Numbered from the stretch's first letter, positions 1 through 11,261 are shown. The stretch is DNA of 64,000 nt from Blastobasis lacticolella (GCA_905147135.1 LR990061.1:7106026-7170025); one strand, 5' to 3'. Numbers and translations: made by a program. Notes: generated by a model from the sequence alone, not told the origin.

Positions 1-166
1 ATTGAAATGATGAATTTTAATTTCTGTTACGGGTCTGGGTGTTCTATGTATAATAAGTATGTATTTAAAAAAAAGTATATCAGTTATCTAGCACCCATTA
101 GCTTAGTTTGGGGCTAGATGAAGCTGTGTGAATTATTCCACGAATATTTATTATTATTATTATTTA
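1..166 (+). mobile_element. SINE family 2 (tRNA-Gly-derived), cut by the window edge
   Basis: Body and 3' end of the family: TTTCTGTTACGGGTCTGGGT, GGGGCTAGATG, GTGTGAATTATTCCACG and a TATTATTATT tail. The head lies outside the window. Confidence 0.8.
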
Positions 167-926
167 CCTATAGCTTAACGTCGCCAAAACATAGTACATG
201 GCTGGCTGCATCACGGACGCCATATAGGGAACGAATCGGTCAATTGAACAGATAAATTCATTCAGAAGCTCGAATCACGAGTCTAGTCCCGTATCTCTGC
301 AGCTTGAGCTAAATGCCGGGACTCTAAAAGCTTAAATGCCCTATTAAGCTTCTTTTAAGGGACTTTCCAAGTACATAATTAGACCTGGGACGCTGTACGG
401 CTGTGAGCTCCATGCCAACGAAAGAGTAATAATAAACCGTTTATTTCAGGCATTACGTATTACAATGTTTAAAACAATGTTAACAAGCCCATATTTTGTT
501 AGTAATATCGTAAAAAACTATGTGACAGTACTTATTTTAGTTTATTTATTTTCATCTTATTGCAATCCCAATAATATCTTGGCGGAATGGTAATCACTGG
601 CATTCATGGCAGCGTCGTCGGGGCAACGCTGGGCTCCGTTAGTGTACTGGACACCTCCTCAGTCGGTTCTTCGGAAGTCTGAGACTGCTCGTGAGGTCGT
701 CTCGGCATGACTTTATCAGGTGGTAGGACTCAAGCCTGAGGAGTAAGTAAGTAAGTAAAGTAAAAACTCTTTATTGCACACACAAAAAAAATATATCACA
801 GTATCTCATAGTAGTGCAAGAGCAAATAAGGGGAAATAACTACAAGATGTGCTTACACATGTCATCATAAATAAATATATAAAGAGAATACTATAAATAT
901 ATTATTATTAAACTATGGATAAACAT

Positions 927-1018
927 GGATGGATGCGGCAAGCTGAGGACAGGGTGCATTGGCGCTCATTGGGGGAGGCCTATGTCCAGCAGTGGACTAG
1001 TATAGGCTGATGATGATG
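927..1018 (+). mobile_element. RTE LINE 3' fragment with 12-bp target-site duplication
   Basis: About 92 bp ending in GGGGGAGGCCTATGTCCAGC and a TGATGATGATG tail, the 3' end of RTE elements. It is flanked by ATGGATAAACAT at 915-926 and 1019-1030, and lies inside the 3' UTR of the minus-strand LINE. Confidence 0.88.
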
Positions 1019-1079
1019 ATGGATAAACATAATTCTATACAATAAACATAATTCTATATACACAATAAAATAACTATAA

Positions 1080-1520
1080 TTATTGCAAACAAACAGTTTT
1101 TGAGAGGAAATATTCGTGTACCTTTTTTTTGAAGATGGGTAACGATGTACTGTGACGTATTTGTCGTGGCAAAGCATCCCACAGGTGGGTAGATTGGATT
1201 GTAAAAGATTCCTTATAATAACCCGACCGCGTAAAAGGGGCTCTGAGGAGATTGTCAGATTTGGACCGGAGACCACGGTCGTGTTCAGCACCAAGAAACT
1301 GAAACCGCTCGGACAAATATCCCGGTGTGAGTGGATTGTGGAGGACATTATAAACTAATGTGAGTGCATGTGCATCCCTTCGTAACCTGACCGGAACCCA
1401 CCCTAGCTGAGTACGGAAATCTGAGACGTGGTCGAACTTGCGCAGCCCGAATATGAACCTGATGCAGAGATTTTGTAGACGCTGAAGCTTATTGAGCAGG
1501 TCCTCATTGAGATCTAAGTA
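1080..1520 (-). pseudogene. LINE reverse transcriptase C-terminal fragment
   Basis: Translated minus strand gives LLNKLQRLQNLCIRFIFGL followed by FRTQLGWVPVRLRRDAH and a C-terminus with LWDALPRQIRHSTSLPIFKK, the pattern of the region after the RT in CR1/Jockey-like insect LINEs. The open frame continues to 1649, but the part beyond about 1520 is a different repeat, so it was not counted. No catalytic motifs are left. Confidence 0.8.
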
Positions 1521-1524
1521 GCAG

Positions 1525-1805
1525 GTAAGGAGTCCTACCTGTGTGAGTACCACTGCTTCTACAATTTTTGCCGCCAAGCAACAATGTATGCATCGTTGTG
1601 TTCCGGTTTGAAGGATAAGGTTGGCAGCGAAATTATAGGCATGAGGCATTCCATCTTAGTCCTCACAGTGACATCGCACCTGCGGTTCTGCATTATGTTA
1701 CGCACCTAAATGTAGGAATTATGGATGTTATGAGCAATAGCATTACCATCAGGTGGGTATATGTGTGTATGCTCGTTTGCCACTGAGAAGCATTAAAAAT
1801 AATGT
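1525..1805 (+). repeat. Dispersed repeat D
   Basis: TTGCCGCCAAGCAACAATGT, ATGAGGCATTCCATCTTAGT CC, GCACCTGCGGTTCTGCATTA, ACCATCAGGTGGGTATATGT. Second copy at 35563-35835. Class unknown. Confidence 0.7.
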
Positions 1806-2036
1806 ACCGCCGAAATACTTCTCGTACACGGAACTCCCGAAAGTCAGTGTCCGAAAATGAGGGCAGCTCGACGACAGTCAGTGCAATCTCCTTTCGCTCT
1901 TTGAGGTGGACTTCAATAAGATGGGCCGTCCTCTCCTTTCTAAGCCGAGATGAAAATGTTGCCTTGTATGGACGGCGTACACTACTTGGTAGAAAGCGTA
2001 ACGAATAACATGTGAAAGACATCGCAGTTTTGTTTT

Positions 2037-2100
2037 TATTTTTAATATACAAGACAGGTATTTGACCGCCATCTCACCTGTTGGTAGCTGACGATGCGGC
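2037..2100 (-). mobile_element. 3' end fragment of the poly(A) LINE
   Basis: The reverse complement matches the last residues and 3' UTR of the LINE at 15764-17277 (TCGGCCGCATCGTCA, then GGTGAGATGGCGGTCAAAT). It is a severely 5'-truncated copy. Confidence 0.8.
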
Positions 2101-2169
2101 CGAAGATTGAGGAGCCTTGCCTGGTTTGGTCATGGGCTACGTATTGGGATAGGGAGATACCTCGAACAC

Positions 2170-2432
2170 TATATTAAATAAATAACTTTATGCTTGGACC
2201 AATTCACACAGCGCCATCTAGCCTAAATATAAGCAAAGCTTTTGTTATGGGTGTTGGATAACTGATAAACTACTTACATACTTTTTTTTAATTCTTACTT
2301 AATATACATACTACACCCAGACCCGAAACAGAAATTAAAATTCATCATTTCAAATTCTGCTCGGCCGGGATCAAACACGGGACCTCTGCATGGCGACCGG
2401 CATGTTAATCAACTGAACCACTCAGGTCGTCA
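2170..2432 (-). mobile_element. SINE family 2 copy
   Basis: Full head on the right (GACGACCTGAGTGGTTCAGT inverted; B-box-like TTTGATCCC), body with CAGACCCGAAACAG, AAATAAATAA tail on the left. The B box is mutated (GGTTTGATCCC-like). Confidence 0.85.
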
Positions 2433-2439
2433 AATCAAA

Positions 2440-3030
2440 TCAAAATATTACTCAATCCATACCTTTGTCTGTCCAATACATTGACAAACCAATGTGTGGA
2501 TGAAAGTGATACATGGTAGTAGACCTCTGTGCAGCCTGAGTAACTATTTGGGTGGATACCACAGACGGCTATATATCCGTCGCCTTAGTCAAGACACTGT
2601 TGGTATTGTATCGAGGTATAACTCTAGCCAGCGTATTGCAGCTTTGTCGTCAATATGTCAATATACCTGTAGTGATATAAAGTAATGAAATGTTACGACG
2701 GATAGCACTTTCCTTTCCTTCGACGGTCTACTCGGCTTTGTTATAAGTATCTACACATGGTTATGGCTAGTCCACTGTCTATGAAAGGCACTGAAACTTA
2801 AGATGAATTTTCATACGTTGAAGTCACTGTTTGACGAAACTCTTTTTACTCTAAAAGTTAAAGTTCACAAAGCTAAATCTTTATGTTTCTACGAGTATTT
2901 ATTTTGTAATATGTACTTACTAGTAAACTGTCGTTTCCTGAGCTCGGAAATGCACACTGTCGTCGCATCGACAAACAAAATGCGAATTTACCTTCACATG
3001 CTGTTCTGAATGTCTAGATTACAATAATTA
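2440..3030. other. No feature recognised
   Basis: AT-rich single-copy-looking DNA between two SINEs. Only short chance frames are seen. Confidence 0.5.
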
Positions 3031-3032
3031 AT

Positions 3033-3320
3033 CATCTTGGCGACAATATCCAATATCCATGGCTGCGCGAGTGCCCAGGGCCCGCCTTGACCATGATACG
3101 GGATTTCGCAGATCAGATAATTAAATTATAGTAGAGCGACTGCCATCTAAGCCTGTGTGAGCCTGTTAATCCAAACCAGATTAGATAATGCTTGTATATT
3201 CAATCGCCTGCATGTGCACATTTCCTCATGATGTTTTCCTTTATCGTAAGAGTATCGGTTAGAATTCAACTAATGTACATAACTCAGAAAAGAGTCATTA
3301 TTACATGGCCGCAGCGTTAG
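3033..3320 (-). mobile_element. SINE family 1 copy, partial
   Basis: Inverted tail CATCTTGGCGACAATATCC, GGGCCCGCCTTGACCATGAT and the ACTCAGAAAAGAGTCAT block. The tRNA-like head is missing. Confidence 0.8.
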
Positions 3321-3454
3321 TGTTAAACTTATGTATGTGTCATCGGAAAAAGGGTAGGTAGGAGTAAACTAGGTGTAAGTTAAAATGAGTCGGAAATGAG
3401 TGATCCTAAGAATTGGATATTTATTTGAATTTACTAGGAAATGTAGTCAATCAT

Positions 3455-3792
3455 CATCATCTTGGCGTTAATGTCCCGGTTGTGCTCTCGAGCACGAGAG
3501 CCCGGGGTCCAGGATCCAGGATTTGACGATCAGGTAATTACAGTGGAGCAACTGCTGACCCCTGTGACCCTACTACCAGGGGAACCTGACCATATGGGAT
3601 CATGGTTACAAATTCAGTTGCGTGAATTTGCAGGTTTGATCACGATGTTTTCTCTCATCGTACGACCATCAGTTAGAATTCAACTAATGTACATAACTCA
3701 GAAAAGAGTCATTGGTACATGGCCGCAGTGGGATTGGAACAGAGTACCTCTCGCTTACGAGTCAGATACTTAACCGCCAGGCCACCGACGCT
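3455..3792 (-). mobile_element. SINE family 1 copy, full length
   Basis: Starts with the inverted tail CTTGGCGTTAATGTCCCGG and ends with the tRNA-like head (ACCTCTCGCTTACGAGTC, GGCCACCGACGC). The family is about 330 bp. Confidence 0.88.
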
Positions 3793-4407
3793 AGGAAATG
3801 TATACAATGACGACCCAATTTAGGAAACGTGTAAAATTATTTCTCGAAGGTTTACATTTCGTCGGATATGTATGTATTTCCTAGGTTTCACACATTTCCG
3901 GTAACACATACAATTTTTTTTCACATTACTTGTCGATTTTAGGCATTGTATATATTTTCTAGGAATTGTATATAATGACGGATTACGTACATTTCTAATA
4001 ATATGTACATAACTCAAAAAAAAACACTGATACACTGGGTATCGAAACCGTTACCTCTCGGTTACGAGTCCTCGCTGCTCTAAATTCTCTCTGAACACCG
4101 AGATTGCGGCTCAAAACAAACTAACAACTCCCTTTGACAGCGTCCCTATGCAAATAATACTTCCCATGGCATAGAATTAACTCTGTTAGGTGGATATGGG
4201 ACTATAATTTGGTGAAATGGAGCGAAGTCGCAAATGAAAGGTGGCGTGGCGATGGAAAAATATAAAATGACATGGCTAGAGTCGTAAAGAGGATGTGAGA
4301 TTTGCGGTTCCAGTTCTATTATGCACAAAATGGAAGTCAGTTCCATTATTTATAGGTATGTTGGTCATTATTTTCTTGTTCCATTTACCAATAGCCATAC
4401 AATCCCG

Positions 4408-4695
4408 CTTATTGGCGTTAATGTTCTAGTTGTACTCTCGCGCACGAGGGGTCCTGAATGAATGAATGAAATGAATAATTTCATTAGATAATTACAGTGG
4501 TGCGACTGCTATCTGACCTCCGTGACCCTGCTACCAGGGGAACCTGACCAGATTGAATCATGCTTACACATTCCGTCGCCTCAATGTGCAGGTTTTTCCA
4601 CACCGTAAGAGCATCGGTTAGTATTCAACTAATAGTGTACATAACTCAGAAAAGAGTAATTAGTACATGGCCGCAATGAGAATCGAACCCGGTAC
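4408..4695 (-). mobile_element. SINE family 1 copy, head-truncated
   Basis: TTGGCGTTAATGTTCTAGTT, GACCCTGCTACCAGGGGAAC and ACATAACTCAGAAAAGAG blocks, then GGCCGCAATGAGAATCGAAC. A short AATGAATGAATGAAATG repeat replaces part of the tail region. Confidence 0.83.
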
Positions 4696-4829
4696 CGCAA
4701 AGTAACAATGTATATTTATTTTTGTACAAGTCTTACCAGTTGTTAAACCTATACATTAGATACTAACAAACTACCAATGATAGGATGCAAGCACATACCA
4801 TATGGAGGACGTAGCGTTAATGGGCATCC

Positions 4830-4920
4830 GACTAGGTGGCCGACGATATTAGTCGCAGTTATTAGGATATGGGCGGTAGAGATTTTTGTGGGGGGCCTAT
4901 GCCCATGATTATGATGATTT
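4830..4920 (+). mobile_element. RTE LINE 3' end, diverged fragment
   Basis: Resembles GGTGGACCGACGACCT...GATCGCAG...GGGGGAGGCCTATGCCCAGC of the RTE copies, here GGTGGCCGACGATATTAG and GGGGGGCCTATGCCCATG with a GATTATGATGATT tail. Confidence 0.6.
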
Positions 4921-5384
4921 TCGTGGTCTTGAAAGGTCCCACTTCAAACTTAGTATCTATCGTAATGAAACCAAAGGCATCCCCTACAAGTTATGATGTA
5001 TGTAGGCGTCGCGTTCTATTTTTAGTACGTTGAAACGAGCACAGCGAGAGCAGCCTTTAGATGCTTTTGTTGCTCTTGAATTCACTAGATGATAGTTCTT
5101 GTGGCATTGAATGCGTTCTCTGATTGGCCATTTAACTGTTGCACATGCTGTTTATTTTTAAGTATGTATACGCACAGCACGATATGTACTTCAAAAGCCG
5201 GCACAGCATCCCCTCGAACTTAAGTTGAAGATATCTTGGACAACTGGGACCCCTGACCACTTGTCAGCTGCACCGCCTGACCGCATGCCTCCCTAGACAA
5301 TAAAAATAAAAATGAAAAATATAAATGGATACCTGTTCCTGTTGTTTTCGGCAAATTACGTGGGGAACAAATGTCTGGCCATGC

Positions 5385-5800
5385 TACCTTCGCCAGGCAC
5401 GGGAAGGAGAGGTCGGCCCAAGAAGCGATGGCTTGACGTTACCAAGAGTTACATGCTCACCTCTAATAGGACCACACTCAGAATAAAGCTGCATAGAGCT
5501 GCGGTCGCTTTTTAGCCGATTTCAGAAATAAAAAACAAGAAGGTTTAAAATTCGACTGTACGTTTAGTTATTTTGTATGTTGTGGATCGATTTCGAATTT
5601 TTGTTTGTTTGAAGGTGGGCTTTGATCAGATTGAACAGGATCAGGATTTGATGATGGAAACCCTGTGAAATCACAGTTTAAGTCACAGAGTGACTCACTA
5701 CTAAGGATGCCCTAGACCGAGAAAAGTGGACTAAGAAGTGCAGGAAGGCGGACCCCAGGCCCCCAGTGTCGCGTGGGAGCGCAACCGGTATTTAACGCCG
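5385..5800 (+). mobile_element. LINE C-terminus and 3' end (probable SINE partner)
   Basis: Translates to GTGRRGRPKKRWLDV at about 5396-5440, a motif near the C-terminus of many LINE polymerases. About 300 bp on it ends AAGGCGGACCCCAGGCCCC...GCGCAACCGG...TTAACGCCGAGATGATAATG. This end matches the 3' tail of SINE family 1. No RT core is present. Confidence 0.65.
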
Positions 5801-5945
5801 AGATGATAATGAAATATTAGAGTATAACGTGTATTCGCTTTGAGACGATTCACGGTTAGTACCTATTACTCTCGTTCGAATTTGAGCCGCCCGACTGGGG
5901 AAGTACTCCACCTTACAGAATATCGCAGCTAAATAATACTCTTTT

Positions 5946-6182
5946 AAATAGTATTGTGTTTCTGCCGGTAAGTAAGGTTTCCAGTGCTCCATGTGGTGGG
6001 GATTTGGGGAACCGTGGCTTTGGCAGTGGAGTGGCATTTGCCTTTTTGCTACCAGAGCAACATGTTATAGAGGTGGGCAACGCATTGGCGATATACTTAG
6101 TGTTGCTAATGTCTATAGGCAGTGGTGACCATTTTCCATCAGGTGGCCCGCTTGCCTGTTTGCCTGCCGTACGATATAAAAA
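5946..6182 (-). repeat. Dispersed repeat C
   Basis: Contains TTGTGTTTCTGCCGGTAAGT, GGCAACGCATTGGCGATATA, CTATAGGCAGTGGTGACCAT and CAGGTGGCCCGCTTGCCTGT. Same order at 24768-24990 and inverted at 48098-48395. Class unknown; non-coding. Confidence 0.75.
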
Positions 6183-6184
6183 TA

Positions 6185-7140
6185 AAATATATTTTTCTAA
6201 TTTCTTTGTTAAACTGACCCACTACCTACGTAGGTACCTACCTGTTTACACAAATTGTTATCATTGTGATTTATATTGGCACAAAAACTTTTTGCACCAC
6301 CGTATTTACAGTCACCAGTAAAAACAGAAAATATAAAAATAAGCGTAAACAATGTTTTCATGTGTTTCAACATTTAGTAGAAAAAATTGATATGTTTACA
6401 TAGAAATTTTCTACATGACTGCTTAGGAATGTGTGTTTGACCTTTAGATCCAGTTGGCTGCGAAACTCAGTAGACCTGAAGGACATTTTCGTTGACGTAG
6501 GTTAACACCGTATATATGGTATACCGTGATACTTATACTTAGTAAATGTTACAGTTACTTGGAAATATAATATAGGGTTACTTCAAAATCAAGATAGCAA
6601 GGGGACTACTTAGAAATCGCAAAAAATCAAATTAAAAAAGGATACTGCCAAAATGTATAAAAAGCTGACCTTTTTTTGCGATTTTAGCGTTGGTGCCATA
6701 GAAAAGATGTTTGTTGAGACGAGTATATGCATACCCTACCCCATTGGTATCATCAATTTGAAGCCACCCTGTACCCCTGTGGTCTTCAGTTGTGGGATGC
6801 TCTAATTGGGGTCAGGGATACGTTTTTCGTAGAGGTCAATACCCATAGCTTACATGGGCTTATTGTCCCTTGTTACGCCTCAAGTTTGATACGCCCACAG
6901 CCACGTTCAATAATCTGTTTCAACAGTTAGTACCTATGATGTTTTCTCTAGCCTAGCTTTATACTTATAAGGTTTCGCTCGCTGAAGACTTTAAAGATGA
7001 AACGCTGTCTATAATGATAGGTCATTTTTTATGCTACGTAGATAGATAGATACATTTTTTAATGGATAAAAATTAAAAAAAAAAAAAATTGCGGGTCGTT
7101 TCAAACATTGTGAGTAAAGGCGGCCTTATCGCTATAAGCA
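6185..7140. other. No feature recognised
   Basis: AT-rich, with one short palindromic stretch (CTACGTAGGTACCTACC, about 6226) and an A-rich tract near 7074-7090. No gene or repeat end seen. Confidence 0.5.
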
Positions 7141-7984
7141 ATCTCTTCCAAGCAGGGGCGTAGCTACCGCCGTATCAGCCGTATCAATGATACGGGGCCC
7201 CTGAGCTACCGGGGCCCCCAAAACGTGTGTAATCAAAAATTCGTCATCCGTTTCAGTTAAACTCTTCCCTACTTCCCGGGGAAAAAAATATTATAGAGAA
7301 TTTCCCCCCCTCCGCCAAAATAATTTCAGTAATTTCGAGCTCGCTGCGCTCGCTCATTAATTGTTGGCGAAGTTAATTTTATCACGTCACACCAGAATAT
7401 CAAAAATTTCGAGATCGCCATTAACTGATTTTACGGGGCGCAAGGTTTTAAGGGATAAATTACAAAAAATTCGAGCTCGCTACCTTTGCTTATTCAACGA
7501 TATAAGTTATTTTTGTAGTAATCGCGCAAGGGTCATATAGCTTAACCAAAGGCAAAATATATAAAAAATTCAGAGCACGCCAATCAAATATATATAAAAC
7601 TTAGGTATATTGGCACACAAATAAAAAGCGCGCTACGCACGCTAATTCAGTGATTAAAGTTATTTTATCTACACTCATAGCATAATGTTCCAATTACATA
7701 TTCGAAAACAGTCGTTTAAGGGTACACTTTTTTCACGCAAGACTATAAAATTAAAAAAAAAATACTTTTCATTACCCATACTAATTTCATTGCAGCTGTA
7801 ACGTAAAATAACTTTTATCATAACGCAACACTTTTATTTTTAAAATTTTTGCCGGGCGCCGAGACACGGCAAAATGTAGGCTGAATACCTAAATGTCTTT
7901 GACAAATTTAAATTCAAAATTCAAATTTTCCTGTTTATATTCTGTGTAATTATTTTCCCGCTAAACAGAATATTTTTTCTAATT

Positions 7985-8056
7985 GTTGTAATTTGTGTTC
8001 GTGGGAGAGGCCCTAAGTCCTGCAGTGGACTGTTACGGGCTGTGATGATGATGATG
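7985..8056 (+). mobile_element. RTE-type 3' tail inside the hAT element
   Basis: GTGGGAGAGGCCCTAAGTCC, TGCAGTGGACTGTTACGGGC and a GTGATGATGATGATG tail, the same terminus type as 43818-43872. Confidence 0.7.
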
Positions 8057-8267
8057 TGTTTGTGAATGTTTTTACTTGTTTGAAGCAAATAAATAGATAA
8101 ATGTGAAAGTAATTAAGTGAATTTCCCGCCGCTTGATATCCTCGACGCGTAGATACAACAGAACTGACTCGCAGCTTACTTCCAGCAAAGTTGAGAAAAT
8201 TATAGGTACGATTTTTTAACATAAAAATATGAGTGTAGATAAAGTAGTGTATGCAACTGCATATAAT

Positions 8268-8348
8268 TAGGTATTAAAACACTCGTGTCAAACTATTATC
8301 ATACTCGGCTACGCCTCGTATGATAAACAGACACTCATGTTTTAATAC
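8268..8348. repeat. Imperfect hairpin inside the hAT element
   Basis: GGTATTAAAACACTCGTGTC pairs with GACACTCATGTTTTAATACC, and inside it ATCATACTCGG pairs with CCTCGTATGAT. It may be a small inserted hairpin element or a structural part of the host element. Confidence 0.7.
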
Positions 8349-9224
8349 CCCCTTTTAAATGACAGTTGCATAAACTACTATTTATTATTACCATTTATTG
8401 ATTTAAACTGAGACCAGGATTTAAGTTACGCATTAGTACCCCCCGTAGTTGGCGGTATTAACTAGGCAATCCTAGACAACTATTGATAAGGGGCCCCTGG
8501 AGGGCAAACTACGCCACTGCTTCCAGGCAACCCTTGCCAGGCTACGTAGTGATAAACGAGTAGACAGTCAACGACACAACAACACAAGTAAGTAGACAAC
8601 ACTATATACTACATAAGTTTAGACAAAATATACACAAACCGAGATCAATTAGTCAGTAGACACCAGAAGCAAATTCTTGAAAAAAAATACAAATAAAAAA
8701 GGAATCAAGATAGAAAACCTAAACATACCGAAATAGCAATTTCAACCACCCATCGCAGAATTTCGCCATCTCTTCCACCAAAAGGTTTGAAAAGACCTTT
8801 CATAAGCTGGCATTTTTTTTGCTCTTTGCCTTCCACCATCGAAAGTAAGTAGATAGAATAGGTAGCAATATGCATGCCCACGACACCCGGTGCAAACAGC
8901 CCCGAAGGTTAACCCGACCATCACCTAACACGAGGGTAATGAAAGCCAAACATAAACGTCTCGTGAAATTATTCCGTTACAGGATACTGTTTCATATAAC
9001 AGTGTTTATAAGTCGTTGACGCCGCTTGTGATGTCTCTAGTTTATTGTTATTACAGCCTCCACGGACATGATAGGAGGTAAGGAAGGATTTGGTTAGGCG
9101 GCGGGTTGTGCGAGATTCGGTTATTAAACCATGTTTCAATCAAATTTACACATAGGGTAAATAAGTTAGCAAACGAAAATCATTGTTTTAGAACAAGAAA
9201 AAGCGCATTCTAAGTTCAACCCCT

Positions 9225-9470
9225 GACGAAAAAAAGGCCGAAGTTTGACGTGTGTATCAGTGGCTTTGTGTATCTGTCTGTGGCATCGTAGCTCCCAACA
9301 GGTGGACAGATTTTGGTAACGGTTTTCTCTATTCGAAAGCTTGTTTAATTGAGATAGTTCTTAGTTTTGTTTCATTAAAATCGGTTCAGCAGTTTAGAAA
9401 ATATTTCAATTATATGTGAACTAGGTTAGGGGTTTCCGACTTTTTTTGTCGGTTAAGTTATAATTAGATA
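9225..9470 (+). repeat. Dispersed repeat E (copy 1)
   Basis: GGCTTTGTGTATCTGTCTGT, GCATCGTAGCTCCCAACAGG, ATTAAAATCGGTTCAGCAGT and TTTTTTTGTCGGTTAAGTTA. Copy 2 lies at 51530-51778. Confidence 0.75.
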
Positions 9471-9923
9471 TTTATATCTACGATCAGTCAGAGTACTTGT
9501 CAAGACCAATGTACTTGTCAAAACCCATTCCGACTTTAACATCAGACCCTTTACTCCAGGTTACAATTTTTTCAACACAATACATATTAGCCCAAACAAG
9601 AGAGACTTATCATGCATAGTTTAGGGTTCTTATAACCACCTGCCGTCTTCATCATCAGACTAGCTCGATGTTATCATAACTTTGCATTGTCGCCGACACT
9701 ACGAAAAATTTCGGCTCAATTGCAAATCGGGAAGTGGGCCAAAAACTTCAACTTCACTTCGGGGCTGGTAAAACTAAATAAAAGCTTTTATTTATATAAA
9801 AACATAATACATTGACCTGTGTGCCGTAGCTGTAATGTGTGATGTAGATAGATGACGTTAACTAAAAATGACGGTAATTGTTACAATTATTTATAGATAC
9901 GTGCAAGAGTTCCAGTAAATAAC

Positions 9924-11200
9924 GGGTGGGCCATTTAAGATTTGGAATTTGTATCAGTTATAAAATAACGAATAAATATTTTTTCAAAGTTATGAGTTTA
10001 TTGGAAAGATTGAATCTTCCCATTGAGGAATGGAAGACAACATCAATCAAATAACTGCCACGGCTTGCCTTACAATACCTAATTCGATCGGTCCAATTTT
10101 TAGTAAGTTTTCGATTGTTGCGGCCTCTATTTCGTTAATGGCAACTTCGATTTCATGTTTCAAGTCATCAATCGTCTCTGGATGGTTAGCGTAACACTTG
10201 TCTTTAACGGCTCCCCATAAAAAAAGTCCAACGGAGTCAAATCGCAGCTTCGAGCTTCACATCAGCATTTCGGCTGATTAGGCGATTTTCGAAAACAGTG
10301 CGCAAAATATCGATGATTACGTTGGCTGTGTGACATGTTGCGCCGTCCTGTTGAAACCAATTATCGTCTATGTCATCCTCTTCAATTTTGGGAAACAAAA
10401 AATCGCTTAGCATGGCGCGGTAGCGATCGCTATTCACTGTAACGGCGTTTCCATGCTCATTTTCAAAGAAAAATGGCCCAATAATGCCGCCAGACCAAAA
10501 ACTGCCGCTCACAAACCAGACAGTCACTCGTTGTGGATGCATGCTTTTCTGCACGATGACGTGTGGATTTTCTGAGATACTTATTGCTTATACACGTATC
10601 CTCCAAGGTGGAAATGAGCTTCATCTGAAAAGATGATTTTTCGGTAAAAATGCTCATCTTCGATCAAGCGGTCTTCGGCCCATTGAGCAAACCGAAAGCG
10701 TATCGGATGGTCATGCGGCTTCAGCTCTTGCACTAATTGAACCTTGTACGCATTCATATCGAGATCTTAATGCAAAATTCTTCTCAAAGAAGTGCGTGAA
10801 ATGTTCAATTGTTGAGAACGATGACGCACACGTTGTTCACGCACACTCTGAGCAACAGCAGCGATGTTTTCGGTTGACCGCACTGGACGAATACGTACAC
10901 GGGTTGTTTTATCCAACAACGATCCAGTTTCACGAACTCGCTTCACAAATTGATCCACAAACTGCGTTTTTGGCACATCCTTTTTGTTAATTTTTTTTCG
11001 TAAATATCTTACTGTTTGAGTAGAAGACTCGCCACTTTGAAAATAAGTTTTTAATATTTTCCAACTTTGTTCAAGCGAAAAGCGACCAATTTTATATACT
11101 TCAAACATAAAACTAACTTTCTGTCACATCGGAAATGTCATCAAACCTAATCTCAAAATAACCTGTAGTTCCAATGCCAAACGTTTGATGGCCCATCCTG
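9924..11200 (-). mobile_element. Tc1/mariner-superfamily element, full length but inactivated
   Basis: About 1.28 kb bounded by imperfect inverted repeats: GGGTGGGCCATTTAAGATTT at 9924 and the inverse of GGATGGGCCATCAAACGTTT at 11173-11198, both followed by GG-ATT. A single transposase gene fills the inside on the minus strand. The TA duplication is not clear. The SINE copy at 11262-11556 lies just outside. Confidence 0.85.
10070..11108 (-). pseudogene. mariner-like DDE transposase, multiply frameshifted
   Basis: The N-terminus (ATG at 11108) is a helix-turn-helix of the type MFEVYKIGRFSLEQSWKILK...YFQSGESSTQTVRYLR, then QSVREQRVRHRSQQLNISRT. The catalytic domain reads FYRKIIFSDEAHFHLGGYVY (first Asp; about 10640-10585), stops at a TAA after VYKQ, resumes in another frame at ENPHVIVQKSMHPQRVTVW, has WFQQDGATCHTA (second Asp) and, after a small deletion and frame change, CDLTPLDFF (third Asp). 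A shortened T run then breaks the frame again. All three Asp are therefore still readable, but in different frames, so no active enzyme can be made. Confidence 0.88.
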
Positions 11201-11261
11201 TTCAAAGTGAATACCCCCGACCAAGTTTACATATACATACTCAAAGATTTTCTTATCCCGC

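Larger units (their letters stand above)
742..1520 (-). mobile_element. 5'-truncated LINE (C-terminus and 3' UTR), different family
   Basis: Minus-strand copy with the reverse transcriptase C-terminus at about 1520-1080 and a 3' UTR ending in GTGTGCAATAAAGAG and a (TTAC)n tail, seen here as GTAAGTAAG at 735-755. The UTR is interrupted by an RTE fragment (927-1018). Its 5' edge abuts another dispersed repeat at about 1525. Confidence 0.8.
7153..8519. mobile_element. Non-autonomous hAT-type element, 1.37 kb, 8-bp target-site duplication
   Basis: Ends CAGGGGCGTAGCT (7153) and CTACGCCACTG (8509-8519), the typical hAT terminus. The flanks are CTTCCAAG (7145-7152) and CTTCCAGG (8520-8527), a 7/8 match. 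GGGGCCCCTGAG and GGGGCCCCTGGAG lie just inside both ends. No transposase reading frame. It contains repeated GAGCTCGCT-type motifs, a hairpin at 8268-8345, and an RTE tail at about 7985-8056. Confidence 0.88.

Noticed and set aside
1521..1649. N-terminal part of the open frame leading into the LINE C-terminus
   Set aside because: It translates dispersed repeat D in antisense; the LINE match begins only near 1520.
3462..3773. 103-codon protein
   Set aside because: The frame is the translation of a SINE family 1 copy.
5956..6321. 121-codon protein on the plus strand
   Set aside because: It is the translation of dispersed repeat C; the same repeat at 24768 and 48098 has other frames.
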